A stretch of DNA of 64,000 nucleotides from Amycolatopsis granulosa (GTDB lineage Bacteria > Actinomycetota > Actinomycetes > Mycobacteriales > Pseudonocardiaceae), in NCBI RefSeq assembly GCF_011758745.1, contig NZ_JAANOV010000001.1:3162001-3226000 (forward strand). Reading direction: 5' to 3'. How positions within the stretch are numbered: position 1 is the stretch's first letter; each line of letters starts with the position of its first letter. Below the pieces are notes generated by a model. It was not told the origin of the DNA and ran no database searches. It was given only the letters and a program-made list of their open reading frames with translations. This document shows, one piece after another, positions 51,962 through 59,086 of the stretch. The translations under genes were made by a program, and so were the position numbers.

Positions 51962-52384
51962 ATGATCTTCACCGAACGCGAACGCGCCTACCTGCGCAGC
52001 CAGCCCCTCGGCCGGATGGGCACGGTGGACGTCAAGGGACGTCCCCAGGTGCGGCCGCTGGGCTTCGAGTTCAACGACGACGGCACCATCGACATCGGCG
52101 GCCCGAACCTGAGCAGCAGCCAGAAGTGGCGCAACATCGAGCGCAACCCGGAGGTCTCGTTCGTCGTCGACGACCTCACGCCGAACGAGCCCGGCGCGGT
52201 CAAACCCGGCTGGGGACGGGGCATCGAGATCCGCGGCACGGCGGAGCTGCTCACCGGGGTCGAGCCGCCCGCGTACGGCGGCCCCTCGTTCAGCAACGAG
52301 CTGATCCGGATCCACCCGCGGGTCGTCCACGCCTGGCACCTCGACCCGGACCAGCTCGTCCGCCGGGCTCAGGTCAGCGCCTGA
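51962..52384 (+). CDS. PPOX-class F420/flavin-dependent oxidoreductase
   Basis: This 140-residue split-barrel protein starts at ATG 51962. MIFTERERAYLRSQPLGRMGTVD then PQVRPLGFEFNDDGTIDIGG, followed by KWRNIERNPEVSFVVDD and GIEIRGTAELL, matches the PPOX-class F420-dependent family of actinobacteria. These small enzymes reduce quinones, tetrapyrroles or xenobiotics, or simply bind flavin. The upstream promoter looks MerR-controlled, so a regulator encoded outside this window may induce it under redox or drug stress. The last 16 nt overlap the convergent cystathionine-synthase-like gene. Confidence 0.87.
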   Translation: MIFTERERAYLRSQPLGRMGTVDVKGRPQVRPLGFEFNDDGTIDIGGPNLSSSQKWRNIERNPEVSFVVDDLTPNEPGAVKPGWGRGIEIRGTAELLTGVEPPAYGGPSFSNELIRIHPRVVHAWHLDPDQLVRRAQVSA

Positions 52385-53409
52385 GCCAGGTCCCGCCAGA
52401 GGTCCTCGGGGTCCTCCAGACCGACGCTGAACCGCACCAGCCCGGCCGGCACGTGCGCGTCACCCGGCCACACCGCCCGCCGTTCGACGAGGCTTTCCAC
52501 CCCGCCGAGGCTGGTGGCGTGCTGGATCAGGCGCAGCGCGGCGCACAGCTCGTCCGCGGCCGCCGCGTCGGCCAGCTCGAAGGCGATCATCGTGCCCTGG
52601 CCGGGATAGCGCACCTTGGTCACGGCCGGGTGCTCCGCCAGCCGCTCGGCGAGCAGCGCGGCGGTGCGGGACTGTTCGGCCAGCCGGACCGGCAGCGTCC
52701 GCAGGCCACGCAGGGCGAGCCACGCCTCCAGCGCGCCGGGCGTGGCGCCGTTGCGGGTGCGAGCGTCGCGCAGCTCCTCGGCCACGCCCTCGTCGGCCGC
52801 CACGGTCAGGCCGAGGAGCAGGTCACTGTGCCCGCCGATCAGCTTGGTGGCGCTGTGCACCACGATGTCCGCGCCGAGCGCCAGCGGCTGCTGCCCCAGC
52901 GGCGTGGCGAACGTGTTGTCCACGACCACCCGGGCGCGCTGACCGGTCAACGGCGCGATGTCGATCAGGTCGAGCGTCGGGTTGGTCGGCGATTCGACCC
53001 ACACCACGTCGGCTTCGCGGGCGGCGGCGAGCCAGCCCGCCCGGTCGGCCGGGTCGATGCGCCGCACCTTCAGCCGCCCCTTGCCCGCGGCGTGGTCGAG
53101 CAGCCCACGGGTGCCCGAGTAGCTGTAGACCGGCACGGCGACCTCGGCGCCCACGTCCAGCAGGTCGATCACCGCCGCGGCGGTCGCGATGCCGGACGCG
53201 AACGCCGTCGCCCGGCCGCCCTCCAGCGCGCCGATCGCCTCCTCCAGCGCCGCCCACGTCGGCGTGCCGTTCTCGCGGGCGTACTTGAAGCCACCCCCGG
53301 CGACGTAGGTGCTGGTCGCCACCAGCGGTGTGTTCAGCGGCTCGCCGGGCTGGTCCGGCCGCCCGGCGGCGATCGCGCGGCTGCGCGGGGACAGGTCGTC
53401 GAGGTTCAC
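52369..53409 (-). CDS. Cystathionine gamma-synthase-like PLP enzyme
   Basis: This 346-residue protein starts at GTG 53409 (GTGA overlap with the B3/B4 gene). Cys/Met metabolism PLP-enzyme motifs are NTPLVATSTYVAGGG, ALEGGRATAFASGIATAAAV, VWVESPTNPTLDLIDI, VVVDNTFATPL and the PLP Lys in DIVVHSATKLIGGHSD. It is somewhat shorter than the 380-400 residues usual for the family. It may catalyse gamma- or beta-elimination or replacement on sulfur amino acids; synthase and lyase cannot be separated by eye. Together with the B3/B4 gene it is under a promoter shared with an XRE-cupin regulator. Confidence 0.9.
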   Translation of the reverse strand: MNLDDLSPRSRAIAAGRPDQPGEPLNTPLVATSTYVAGGGFKYARENGTPTWAALEEAIGALEGGRATAFASGIATAAAVIDLLDVGAEVAVPVYSYSGTRGLLDHAAGKGRLKVRRIDPADRAGWLAAAREADVVWVESPTNPTLDLIDIAPLTGQRARVVVDNTFATPLGQQPLALGADIVVHSATKLIGGHSDLLLGLTVAADEGVAEELRDARTRNGATPGALEAWLALRGLRTLPVRLAEQSRTAALLAERLAEHPAVTKVRYPGQGTMIAFELADAAAADELCAALRLIQHATSLGGVESLVERRAVWPGDAHVPAGLVRFSVGLEDPEDLWRDLAQALT

Positions 53410-54083
53410 GCGTTCTCCCTGATCAGTGTGCGGGCCACGGTCGCGTCCGGGGCCAGCGCGGTCAGCCGCGACACCAGGTCGTCCGCCGCCGCCGACAACG
53501 CGTCCAGCGACATCGGCTCGAGCCGTTCCAGCAGGAACAACCCGCGCGTGCTGTCCTCCCGCAACCTGGTCCGCACGCACTGGCGGTGGTTCCAGCGGCG
53601 GCACGTCACCCCGGCGTCGTCCCGCCAGACGACCTCGCCGGCGTCCGCGACCTCGGTGTCCGGTTCGCCGTTGCGCATCGTGTCGAAGGGCTCGTCACCC
53701 CGCGCCCGCACCAGCCGCGGCAATCCAACGTAACAGTCCAGGTCCTCGCCGCCGACCGGCAGCCGGTGCTGCACCGATACCGCGTTGTAGAGGTCGACCA
53801 CCCGGTTGACCCGCGGCAGTCCCGAGCCGGCCCGGCGCAGCAGGGCGTCCACCGAGGGCCGGGTGCGGTTGGGCTTGGCACCGAAGGCGCGGTAGGCGTC
53901 CCGCCACGCCTCGACGTGCGGATCGTCCCCGGCCCGTTCCGCGGCGACGGCGAGCGCTTTCGCCGAGTCCTCGTCGCTGGGCCCGCTGGGCAGGCCGTCC
54001 ACCACGACGGCCAGGACCGCGAAGTCCGGCCGCAGGGCGAAGACCGCCGGATCCACCCGGATCCCGGTCAGTAGGTCAGTCAT
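53406..54083 (-). CDS. B3/B4 tRNA-binding-domain protein
   Basis: This 225-residue protein starts at ATG 54083, chosen because TAGAAT lies exactly 7 nt upstream (leaderless); an ATG at 54092 would sit inside that -10. The B3/B4 domain, found in the beta subunit of phenylalanyl-tRNA synthetase, is recognisable: AWRDAYRAFGAKPNRTRPSVDALLRRAG, RVNRVVDLYNAVSVQHRLPVGGEDLD and WNHRQCVRTRLREDSTRGLFLLERL. Free-standing B3/B4 proteins may deacylate misacylated tRNAs or bind amino acids. Linkage to a sulfur-amino-acid enzyme suggests handling of a non-standard amino acid. That is inference. Confidence 0.88.
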   Translation of the reverse strand: MTDLLTGIRVDPAVFALRPDFAVLAVVVDGLPSGPSDEDSAKALAVAAERAGDDPHVEAWRDAYRAFGAKPNRTRPSVDALLRRAGSGLPRVNRVVDLYNAVSVQHRLPVGGEDLDCYVGLPRLVRARGDEPFDTMRNGEPDTEVADAGEVVWRDDAGVTCRRWNHRQCVRTRLREDSTRGLFLLERLEPMSLDALSAAADDLVSRLTALAPDATVARTLIRENA

Positions 54084-54090
54084 GCCGGTC

Positions 54091-54120
54091 ATTCTAACAA
54101 CCTGTCAGGTGCACTAAAAT
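54091..54120. promoter_or_regulatory. Overlapping divergent leaderless promoters with central operator
   Basis: The minus-strand -10 TAGAAT (54096-54091) and plus-strand -10 TAAAAT (54115-54120) each lie 7 nt from their ATG. Between them is the dyad ACCTG-T-CAGGT (54100-54110), almost equidistant from both. Each -10 overlaps the other gene's -35 position, so one bound dimer could shut both promoters. Confidence 0.65.
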
Positions 54121-54127
54121 GACCATC

Positions 54128-54679
54128 ATGACCGACCCCGCCGCCGTCCTCGCCCGCAACATCCGCGTCCACCGCTCGGCGCGGCAGTGGAGCATGGACA
54201 CCCTGGCCACCCGCGCCGGGCTGAGCAAAGGGGTCGTCGTCGCGCTGGAGCAGGGCCGGGGCAACCCGAACCTGGCCACCCTGATCCGGATCAGCGACGC
54301 CCTCGGCCTCTCCCTGACCGCGCTGCTGGAGGGCGGCGAGCCACCCGCGATCTCGGTCACCGGCACCGCGACCGTGCTGTGGCGGGGCCCCTCCGGCGGC
54401 ACCGGGCGCCTGTTGTCCGGCACCGACGCGCCCGCACCCGCCGAGCTGTGGCGGTGGCACCTCGAACCGGGCGAGCGGCACGACAGCGAGGCCCACGCCC
54501 CCGGCACGCACGAGCTGATCCACGTCCTCTCCGGCGAGCTGCACCTGAGCGTCGGCGAGCGGTCGGTCGGGGTGCCGGCCGGGTCCACCGCCCGGATGAC
54601 CGCCGACCAGCCGCACAGCTACGCCAACCAGGGCGGCGAGCCGGTCGACTACGTCGGCGTGGTCGTGGTGCCCGGCTGA
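54128..54679 (+). CDS. XRE-family regulator with cupin sensor domain
   Basis: This 183-residue protein starts at ATG 54128, placed 7 nt after TAAAAT; an ATG at 54119 would overlap the -10. The helix-turn-helix (about 8-65) reads ARNIRVHRSARQWSMDTLATRAGLSKG, then VALEQGRGNPNLATLIRI. The C-terminal cupin (about 110-180) shows GERHDSEAHAPGTHELIHVLSGELHL and GSTARMTADQPHSYANQG, which could bind a small molecule or metal. Pairs of XRE-cupin regulators with B3/B4 proteins recur in bacteria and suggest amino-acid-responsive control. Confidence 0.92.
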   Translation: MTDPAAVLARNIRVHRSARQWSMDTLATRAGLSKGVVVALEQGRGNPNLATLIRISDALGLSLTALLEGGEPPAISVTGTATVLWRGPSGGTGRLLSGTDAPAPAELWRWHLEPGERHDSEAHAPGTHELIHVLSGELHLSVGERSVGVPAGSTARMTADQPHSYANQGGEPVDYVGVVVVPG

Positions 54680-54742
54680 CCGAACGGCCCGCCGCACCGG
54701 TGGGTACCGTGCAGCGACCACACCGACAGGGAGGAAAGACGC

Positions 54743-55117
54743 ATGGCACCCCAACGCCCCGAGGTCGACAAGCCGACCGGACCGCCCCCGGCGGAGCTGG
54801 AGGTCACCGACCTCACGGTCGGCGACGGCGCCGAAGCCACCGCGGGCAACGTCGTGTCGGTGCACTACGTGGGCGTCTCGCACTCGACCGGCGAGGAGTT
54901 CGACGCGTCCTGGAACCGGGGTGAGCCGCTGCGCTTCCCGCTCGGCGCCGGACACGTCATCCCCGGCTGGGACCAGGGCGTGCAGGGCATGAAGGTCGGC
55001 GGCCGCCGCCGCCTGGTCATCCCGCCGCACCTGGCCTACGGCGACAGCGGCGCGGGCAACGTGATCAAGCCCGGCGAGACCCTCGTCTTCGTGGTGGACC
55101 TGGTCGGCGTCAGCTGA
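54743..55117 (+). CDS. FKBP-type peptidyl-prolyl cis-trans isomerase
   Basis: This 124-residue cytoplasmic protein starts at ATG 54743 behind AGGGAGGAAA. The FKBP domain fills residues about 18-123: VVSVHYVGVSHSTGEEFDAS, PLRFPLGAGHVIPGWDQGVQGMKVGGRRRLVIPP and HLAYGDSGAGNVIKPGETLVFVVDL. Active-site aromatic and Asp positions (Y, D, W, Y) are present. It is a stand-alone folding helper, as commonly found in actinobacteria. Its last 8 nt overlap the convergent LysR gene. Confidence 0.95.
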   Translation: MAPQRPEVDKPTGPPPAELEVTDLTVGDGAEATAGNVVSVHYVGVSHSTGEEFDASWNRGEPLRFPLGAGHVIPGWDQGVQGMKVGGRRRLVIPPHLAYGDSGAGNVIKPGETLVFVVDLVGVS

Positions 55118-56000
55118 GCCGGGCCGCCACGCGCGTCAGCAGGCCGAGCACGGCCGGCACCGGCGCGGCCGGCCGGGGGCGGTGCACCGCGTAGACCTCG
55201 CGGTCCAACCCGCTCCCGGCCAGGTCGCGCACCACGACCCCGTCCGCGCCGCGCAGCACGCTCGCGGGCGCGAGCGCGACACCCAGCCCGGCCCGGACGA
55301 GCGCGAGGATCGCCGCGTAGTCCCGCGTCTCGTAGGCGATCCGTGGTTCCACCCCGTCCTGGGCGGCCAGCAGATCCAGGGACGGGCGGTCCGCCGAAAT
55401 CCAGTCCTCGTCGACGAGGTCGGCCAGCTTCACGCCGCCCGCCCGGTCCGTCCGGGCCGCCGGGTGGTGGGCGGGCAGCACCAGCCGCAACCGATCGGCC
55501 AGGAGCGGCACCCGGGTCAGGCCACGGGCCGGGGGCAGCCGCCGTCCCGGGTAGCGGTGGGTGATCAGCAGGTCCAGTTCTCCGGAGACCACGAGCTCGT
55601 AGCCGTCCGGTGGTTCCACGTCCACCAGCCGAAGGCGGGTCGCTGGGTGCGCGCGCCGGAACTCGCCCACGACCTGCGGGAACAGCACCTGTCCCGCCGT
55701 CGCGAACGTCCCCACGCTCAGCGTGGCGGGCGGCCGGTCCCGGAGCTCCGCAAGCGTTTGCTCCGCCGCCCGGAGCTCCCCGACGATCGTCTCGCCGTGC
55801 GCCACCAGCCGCCGGCCGGCCTCGGTGAGCGAGGCTCCGGTGGTGCGCCGTTCCACCAGGGCGCACCCGGCCTCGCGCTCCAGCCGGGCCAGCTGCTGGG
55901 ACAACGCCGAGGCGGTGAAGCCCATGTTCCGCGCCGCGGCGGCGATGGATCCGGCGTGGGCGACCTCGACCAGGACGCGCAGCCGTTCGGCGACCAGCAT
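55110..56000 (-). CDS. LysR-family regulator
   Basis: This 296-residue protein has the N-terminal LysR winged helix (about 3-62; LRVLVEVAHAGSIAAAARNMGFTASALSQQLARLEREAG) and a periplasmic-binding-like effector domain (about 90-290; LSVGTFATAGQVLFPQVVGEFRRAHP). It is divergent from the threonine-dehydratase-like gene with a 73-bp gap, the standard geometry for a LysR activator and its target. The short gap contains AGTATCGCTAACT; a clear T-N11-A dyad could not be fixed. The effector may be an amino acid. Confidence 0.93.
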   Translation of the reverse strand: MLVAERLRVLVEVAHAGSIAAAARNMGFTASALSQQLARLEREAGCALVERRTTGASLTEAGRRLVAHGETIVGELRAAEQTLAELRDRPPATLSVGTFATAGQVLFPQVVGEFRRAHPATRLRLVDVEPPDGYELVVSGELDLLITHRYPGRRLPPARGLTRVPLLADRLRLVLPAHHPAARTDRAGGVKLADLVDEDWISADRPSLDLLAAQDGVEPRIAYETRDYAAILALVRAGLGVALAPASVLRGADGVVVRDLAGSGLDREVYAVHRPRPAAPVPAVLGLLTRVAARLS

Positions 56001-56073
56001 CCATTAAGTATCGCTAACTCCCGGCAAGCCGAACGCGCTGGCGGCTTAGGGCCGCTCCGCGCACAGTGGAGTC

Positions 56074-56973
56074 ATGACCACCACCGCTGTCCCCGATGTG
56101 ACCGCTGCCGCGGAGCGCATCCGCCCCTACGTCCGCCACACCCCGATCCTGCGCGCCGAGGTCGACGGACGGCCGCTCGTGCTGAAGCTGGAGCACCTGC
56201 AGCGCACGGGCTCGTTCAAGATGCGTGGCGCGCTGAACGCCTTGCTCACCGGCGAGCGACCGGAGCAGGTCGTGACCGCATCGGGGGGCAACCACGGCAT
56301 CGCGGTGGCGACGGCGGCGGCGATCCTCGGCCTGCCCGCCACGGTGTTCGTGCCCGCGACCGTGCCGGCGAGCAAGGCCCGCCGGATCGAGGCGGCCGGT
56401 GCGCGCCTGGTGCGGGCCGGTGAGCGGTACGCCGACGCGGCCGCGGCCGCGCACAAGGCGGCGGCCACGCCTGGTGCGCGGTACGTCGAGGCCTACAACG
56501 ACCCCGTCGTGGTCGCCGGCCAGGGCACGGTCGCGGCGGAGATCGTCAGTGACGCGCCCGACGTGGACGCGATCGCCGTGGCCGTGGGCGGGGGCGGCCT
56601 GGCGGCCGGGGTGACCCTCGGCTCGGGCGGCCGGCTGACGGTCGCGGTCGAGCCGGAGCGGTGCTCGTGCCTGCACCAGGCGCTCGCGGCCGGTCAGCCG
56701 GTGGACGCGGAGGCCGACTCGGTGACGGCATCGGCCCTGGGCGCGACCCGGGTGGGCGACGTGCCGTTCGGGGTGCTGTCCGGGCCGTCGGTGCGCTCGG
56801 TCCTGGTCACCGAGGCGGAGATCCTCGCCGCGCGCGACCGGCTGTGGGACGAGTTCCGGCTGGCCGTCGAACCGGCCGCCGCCGTGCCGTTCGCCGCCTG
56901 GCTGGCCGGGTCGGTGCCGGGTGAGACGGCGTGCATCCTGCTCTGCGGCGCCAATGCGGAATGGACGCCGTGA
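56074..56973 (+). CDS. Threonine/serine dehydratase-like PLP enzyme
   Basis: This 299-residue fold-type II PLP enzyme starts at ATG 56074. The PLP Lys lies in RTGSFKMRGALNAL, with the phosphate-binding TASGGNHGIAVATAAA and the glycine loop VAVGGGGLAAGVTLG. The C-terminus ends CILLCGANAEW, where serine/threonine dehydratases have CGGN. No ACT regulatory domain is present, so it is of the catabolic type. It would deaminate serine, threonine or hydroxyaspartate-like amino acids. Control by the divergent LysR gene is likely. Confidence 0.9.
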   Translation: MTTTAVPDVTAAAERIRPYVRHTPILRAEVDGRPLVLKLEHLQRTGSFKMRGALNALLTGERPEQVVTASGGNHGIAVATAAAILGLPATVFVPATVPASKARRIEAAGARLVRAGERYADAAAAAHKAAATPGARYVEAYNDPVVVAGQGTVAAEIVSDAPDVDAIAVAVGGGGLAAGVTLGSGGRLTVAVEPERCSCLHQALAAGQPVDAEADSVTASALGATRVGDVPFGVLSGPSVRSVLVTEAEILAARDRLWDEFRLAVEPAAAVPFAAWLAGSVPGETACILLCGANAEWTP

Positions 56974-56992
56974 CCATCCCGACACAAGAAAA

Positions 56993-57023
56993 GACCCGGG
57001 CTCTGGAAACCAGAGCCCGGGTC
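56993..57023 (-). terminator. Intrinsic terminator of tRNA-Leu
   Basis: GACCCGGGCTCTGG (56993-57006) and its exact complement (57010-57023) form a perfect 14-bp stem with an AAA/TTT loop. Read on the minus strand it is followed by TTTTCTTG, a classic Rho-independent terminator 6 nt beyond the tRNA 3' end. Confidence 0.9.
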
Positions 57024-57029
57024 ATCGGG

Positions 57030-57112
57030 TGGGCGAGGAGGGAGTTGAACCCTCACGTCCTTTCGGACACACGGACCTGAACCGTGCGCGTCTGCCATTC
57101 CGCCACTCGCCC
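57030..57112 (-). tRNA. tRNA-Leu (anticodon CAG)
   Basis: Read on the minus strand from 57112, the acceptor stem is GGGCGAG/CTCGCCC with discriminator A (57030). The anticodon arm is CACGG-TTCAGGT-CCGTG, giving anticodon CAG. A long variable arm (TGTCCGAAAGGACG) marks class II. The T arm is GAGGG-TTCAACT-CCCTC. Length is 83 nt and the CCA end is not encoded. The terminator follows directly. A tRNA-Leu beside fhaA is also found in Mycobacterium. Confidence 0.95.
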
Positions 57113-57196
57113 GAGTTGCTCTGACAGCGAAGAGAACTCTAGCAGGCCGTCGCGGGGCCCTTCACCGGGGGTCGTGTCGAAGGGCGCGGATCCCGA

Positions 57197-57202
57197 TAGG
57201 AT
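57197..57202 (+). promoter_or_regulatory. -10 box of the fhaA-pknA operon
   Basis: TAGGAT is a good TANNNT -10. Its predicted start site (about 57209) lies downstream of the ATG at 57205, which argues that translation begins later, at GTG 57244. No convincing -35 was found. Confidence 0.4.
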
Positions 57203-57243
57203 CGATGCGAAAGCACATGGTGCGGAGGAGGGCGAGGGTTTCC

Positions 57244-58494
57244 GTGGGCCGCGTTGAGCGCTTCGATCGACGCCTGGAATCCCTGGTGGGCAATACCTTC
57301 GCGCGCATGTTCGGCGGCAACGTCGTCACGCAAGAGGTGGCGCAGGCCCTGGAACGCGAAGGGGAGGACAACGTCCGTGAGCTGGCCGGTGGCAGGCTGC
57401 TCGCGCCGAACCACTACATCGTGTCCCTGGGCCCGGCGGACTACGACCGGATGGCCGGCGACGAGTTGCGCGTCACCGGGGTGCTCACGGAGGCCGTCCG
57501 GGAGCACCTCGCCGAACACGGCTGGGACACCTATGGTGACGTCGTAGTTTCGCTCGAGCGCAACGACGCGCTGCATACTGGACAATTCAAGACCCGTTCA
57601 TCCGTCGACCCCGACGTCAGCGCGCGTACTGTCGCGGGTTCAGGACGGTCAGCACGACCCAGCAACGCAGGAGACCCAGCAATGAGCCAGCCTCCCGGCT
57701 ACGGCCAAGGCCAATACGACCAGGGTGACCCGTACGGCCAGCAGGGCCAGTACGGCTACGGACAGCAGGGACAGCCCGGGTACGACCAGGGTGGCTACGG
57801 GCAGCCGCAGCCGGGCTACGACCAGGGCTACGGCCAGCACCCGGGCGGGTACGAGCAGGGCGGCTACGGGCAGCAGCCGCCGCAGCCGGGTTACGACCAG
57901 GGCTACGGCCAGCCGCCGCAGCCGGGCTACGACCAGGGCTACGGCCAGCACCCGGGCGGGTACGACCAGGGTTACGGGCAGCCGCCGCAGCCGGGTTACG
58001 ACCAGGGCTACGGGCAGCCGCCGCAGCCGGGTTACGACCAGGGCTACGGGCAGCCGCCGCAGCCGGGCTACGACCAGGGCGGCTACGGGCAGCCGCAGGG
58101 CTACGGCACGCCGCCCGGTGGCTACGGTCCCCCGCAGGGCGCACCGGACCCGTACGCGCAGCAGGGCTACGCCCCCCCGCCCGCCGCGCCCGGCGCCCCC
58201 CGTCAGGTCCAGGCGGTCCTGCAGCTCGACGACGGCTCGAGCCGGAACTACACGCTCAAGCAGGGCGGCAACGTCATCGGCCGCGGCCAGGACGCCGACT
58301 TCCGCCTGCCGGACACCGGTGTCTCCCGCCGTCACCTGGAGATCACCTGGGACGGCCAGAGCGCGACGCTCGCCGACATCGGCTCCACCAACGGCACCAC
58401 GGTCAACGGCACCCCGGTGCAGACGTGGCAGCTCGCCGACGGTGACGTGATCCGGGTCGGGCACTCCTCACTGGTGTTCCGCACGCAGGGCTGA
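57244..58494 (+). CDS. fhaA: FhaA: DUF3662 and FHA-domain protein of the cell-wall phosphorylation locus
   Basis: The start is taken at GTG 57244 because the family N-terminus ([24 protein letters not shown]) begins there; ATGs at 57205 and 57217 are alternatives. The 416-residue product has an N-terminal DUF3662 domain (about 1-110), a long Gly/Gln/Tyr/Pro-rich repeat linker (about 150-310) and a C-terminal FHA domain (about 320-416; [32 protein letters not shown]) that binds phosphothreonine. In mycobacteria FhaA binds phosphorylated MviN and restrains peptidoglycan synthesis. It heads the operon. Confidence 0.95.
   Translation: MGRVERFDRRLESLVGNTFARMFGGNVVTQEVAQALEREGEDNVRELAGGRLLAPNHYIVSLGPADYDRMAGDELRVTGVLTEAVREHLAEHGWDTYGDVVVSLERNDALHTGQFKTRSSVDPDVSARTVAGSGRSARPSNAGDPAMSQPPGYGQGQYDQGDPYGQQGQYGYGQQGQPGYDQGGYGQPQPGYDQGYGQHPGGYEQGGYGQQPPQPGYDQGYGQPPQPGYDQGYGQHPGGYDQGYGQPPQPGYDQGYGQPPQPGYDQGYGQPPQPGYDQGGYGQPQGYGTPPGGYGPPQGAPDPYAQQGYAPPPAAPGAPRQVQAVLQLDDGSSRNYTLKQGGNVIGRGQDADFRLPDTGVSRRHLEITWDGQSATLADIGSTNGTTVNGTPVQTWQLADGDVIRVGHSSLVFRTQG
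57778..58100 (+). repeat. In-frame [16 protein letters not shown] repeats in fhaA
   Basis: About nine tandem copies of a 33-45 bp unit encode variations of [12 protein letters not shown] (alternatives GYGQHPG and [10 protein letters not shown]). Several adjacent units are nearly identical in DNA, which points to recent copy-number change. The encoded linker is probably disordered and joins the DUF3662 and FHA domains. Confidence 0.85.
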
Positions 58495-58618
58495 CACGCG
58501 CGCCGGTAACCTGCCCCTGCCCGGGTTCGCACCCGAAATCCCGTGTCCCGCAGAATGACCCCTGCGAGACGCCGTGGCGCGTGCGTGCCACGGTCGGGAG
58601 AACAGAAGGCGGAGACAC

Positions 58619-59086
58619 GTGCCGGAGCTGGTCGTTCAACTCACCAGAGTGGGCTTTCTCGTGCTGCTCTGGCTGTTCGTGCTGGCCGCCCTTCGGGTGG
58701 TGCGCTCGGATCTGTACGCCGCGTCGGGCCTGAAGGTGGCGATGCCGGGCCTGCGCCGGGCGAAGGAGCAGAAGAAGCCGCGGGGCGGCGCCAAGACGCC
58801 CCGCCAGATGCTCGTCACCCACGGGGCGCTGGCCGGGACGCGGATCGCGCTGGACGGCAGACCGATCACGATCGGCCGCGCCGACGACTCGACGCTGGTG
58901 CTGGACGATGATTACGCCTCGACCCGGCACGCTCGGCTGTCGCTGCGCGGCGCGGACTGGTACGTGGAAGATCTGGGATCGACCAACGGCACATATCTGG
59001 ACCGGGCTAAGGTCACTGCACCCCTCCGAGTTCCACTCGGTGTCCCCATCCGGATCGGCAAGACGGTGATCGAGCTTCGCCCATGA
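58619..59086 (+). CDS. fhaB: FhaB (FipA-like): membrane-anchored FHA protein
   Basis: This 155-residue protein starts at GTG 58619 after AGAAGGCGGAGA. A single N-terminal transmembrane helix (about 8-27; VGFLVLLWLFVLAALRVV) is followed by a basic linker and a C-terminal FHA domain (about 75-150; ITIGRADDSTLVLDDDYASTRHA, LGSTNGTYLDRAKV). In mycobacteria the orthologue (FipA) bridges FtsZ and FtsQ after phosphorylation by PknA. It is coupled to pstP by ATGA. Confidence 0.95.
   Translation: MPELVVQLTRVGFLVLLWLFVLAALRVVRSDLYAASGLKVAMPGLRRAKEQKKPRGGAKTPRQMLVTHGALAGTRIALDGRPITIGRADDSTLVLDDDYASTRHARLSLRGADWYVEDLGSTNGTYLDRAKVTAPLRVPLGVPIRIGKTVIELRP

Noticed and set aside
57030..57112. tRNA-Leu as a phage or island attachment site
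   Set aside because: tRNA genes often serve this way, but no integrase or direct repeat of the tRNA 3' end was seen in the window.
57205..57243. ATG 57205 as the fhaA start
   Set aside because: It lies only 2 nt after the -10 box and upstream of the predicted transcription start; family similarity begins at GTG 57244.
57778..58100. fhaA repeat block as a CRISPR-like array
   Set aside because: The repeats are in frame, contiguous without unique spacers, and encode a typical FhaA linker.
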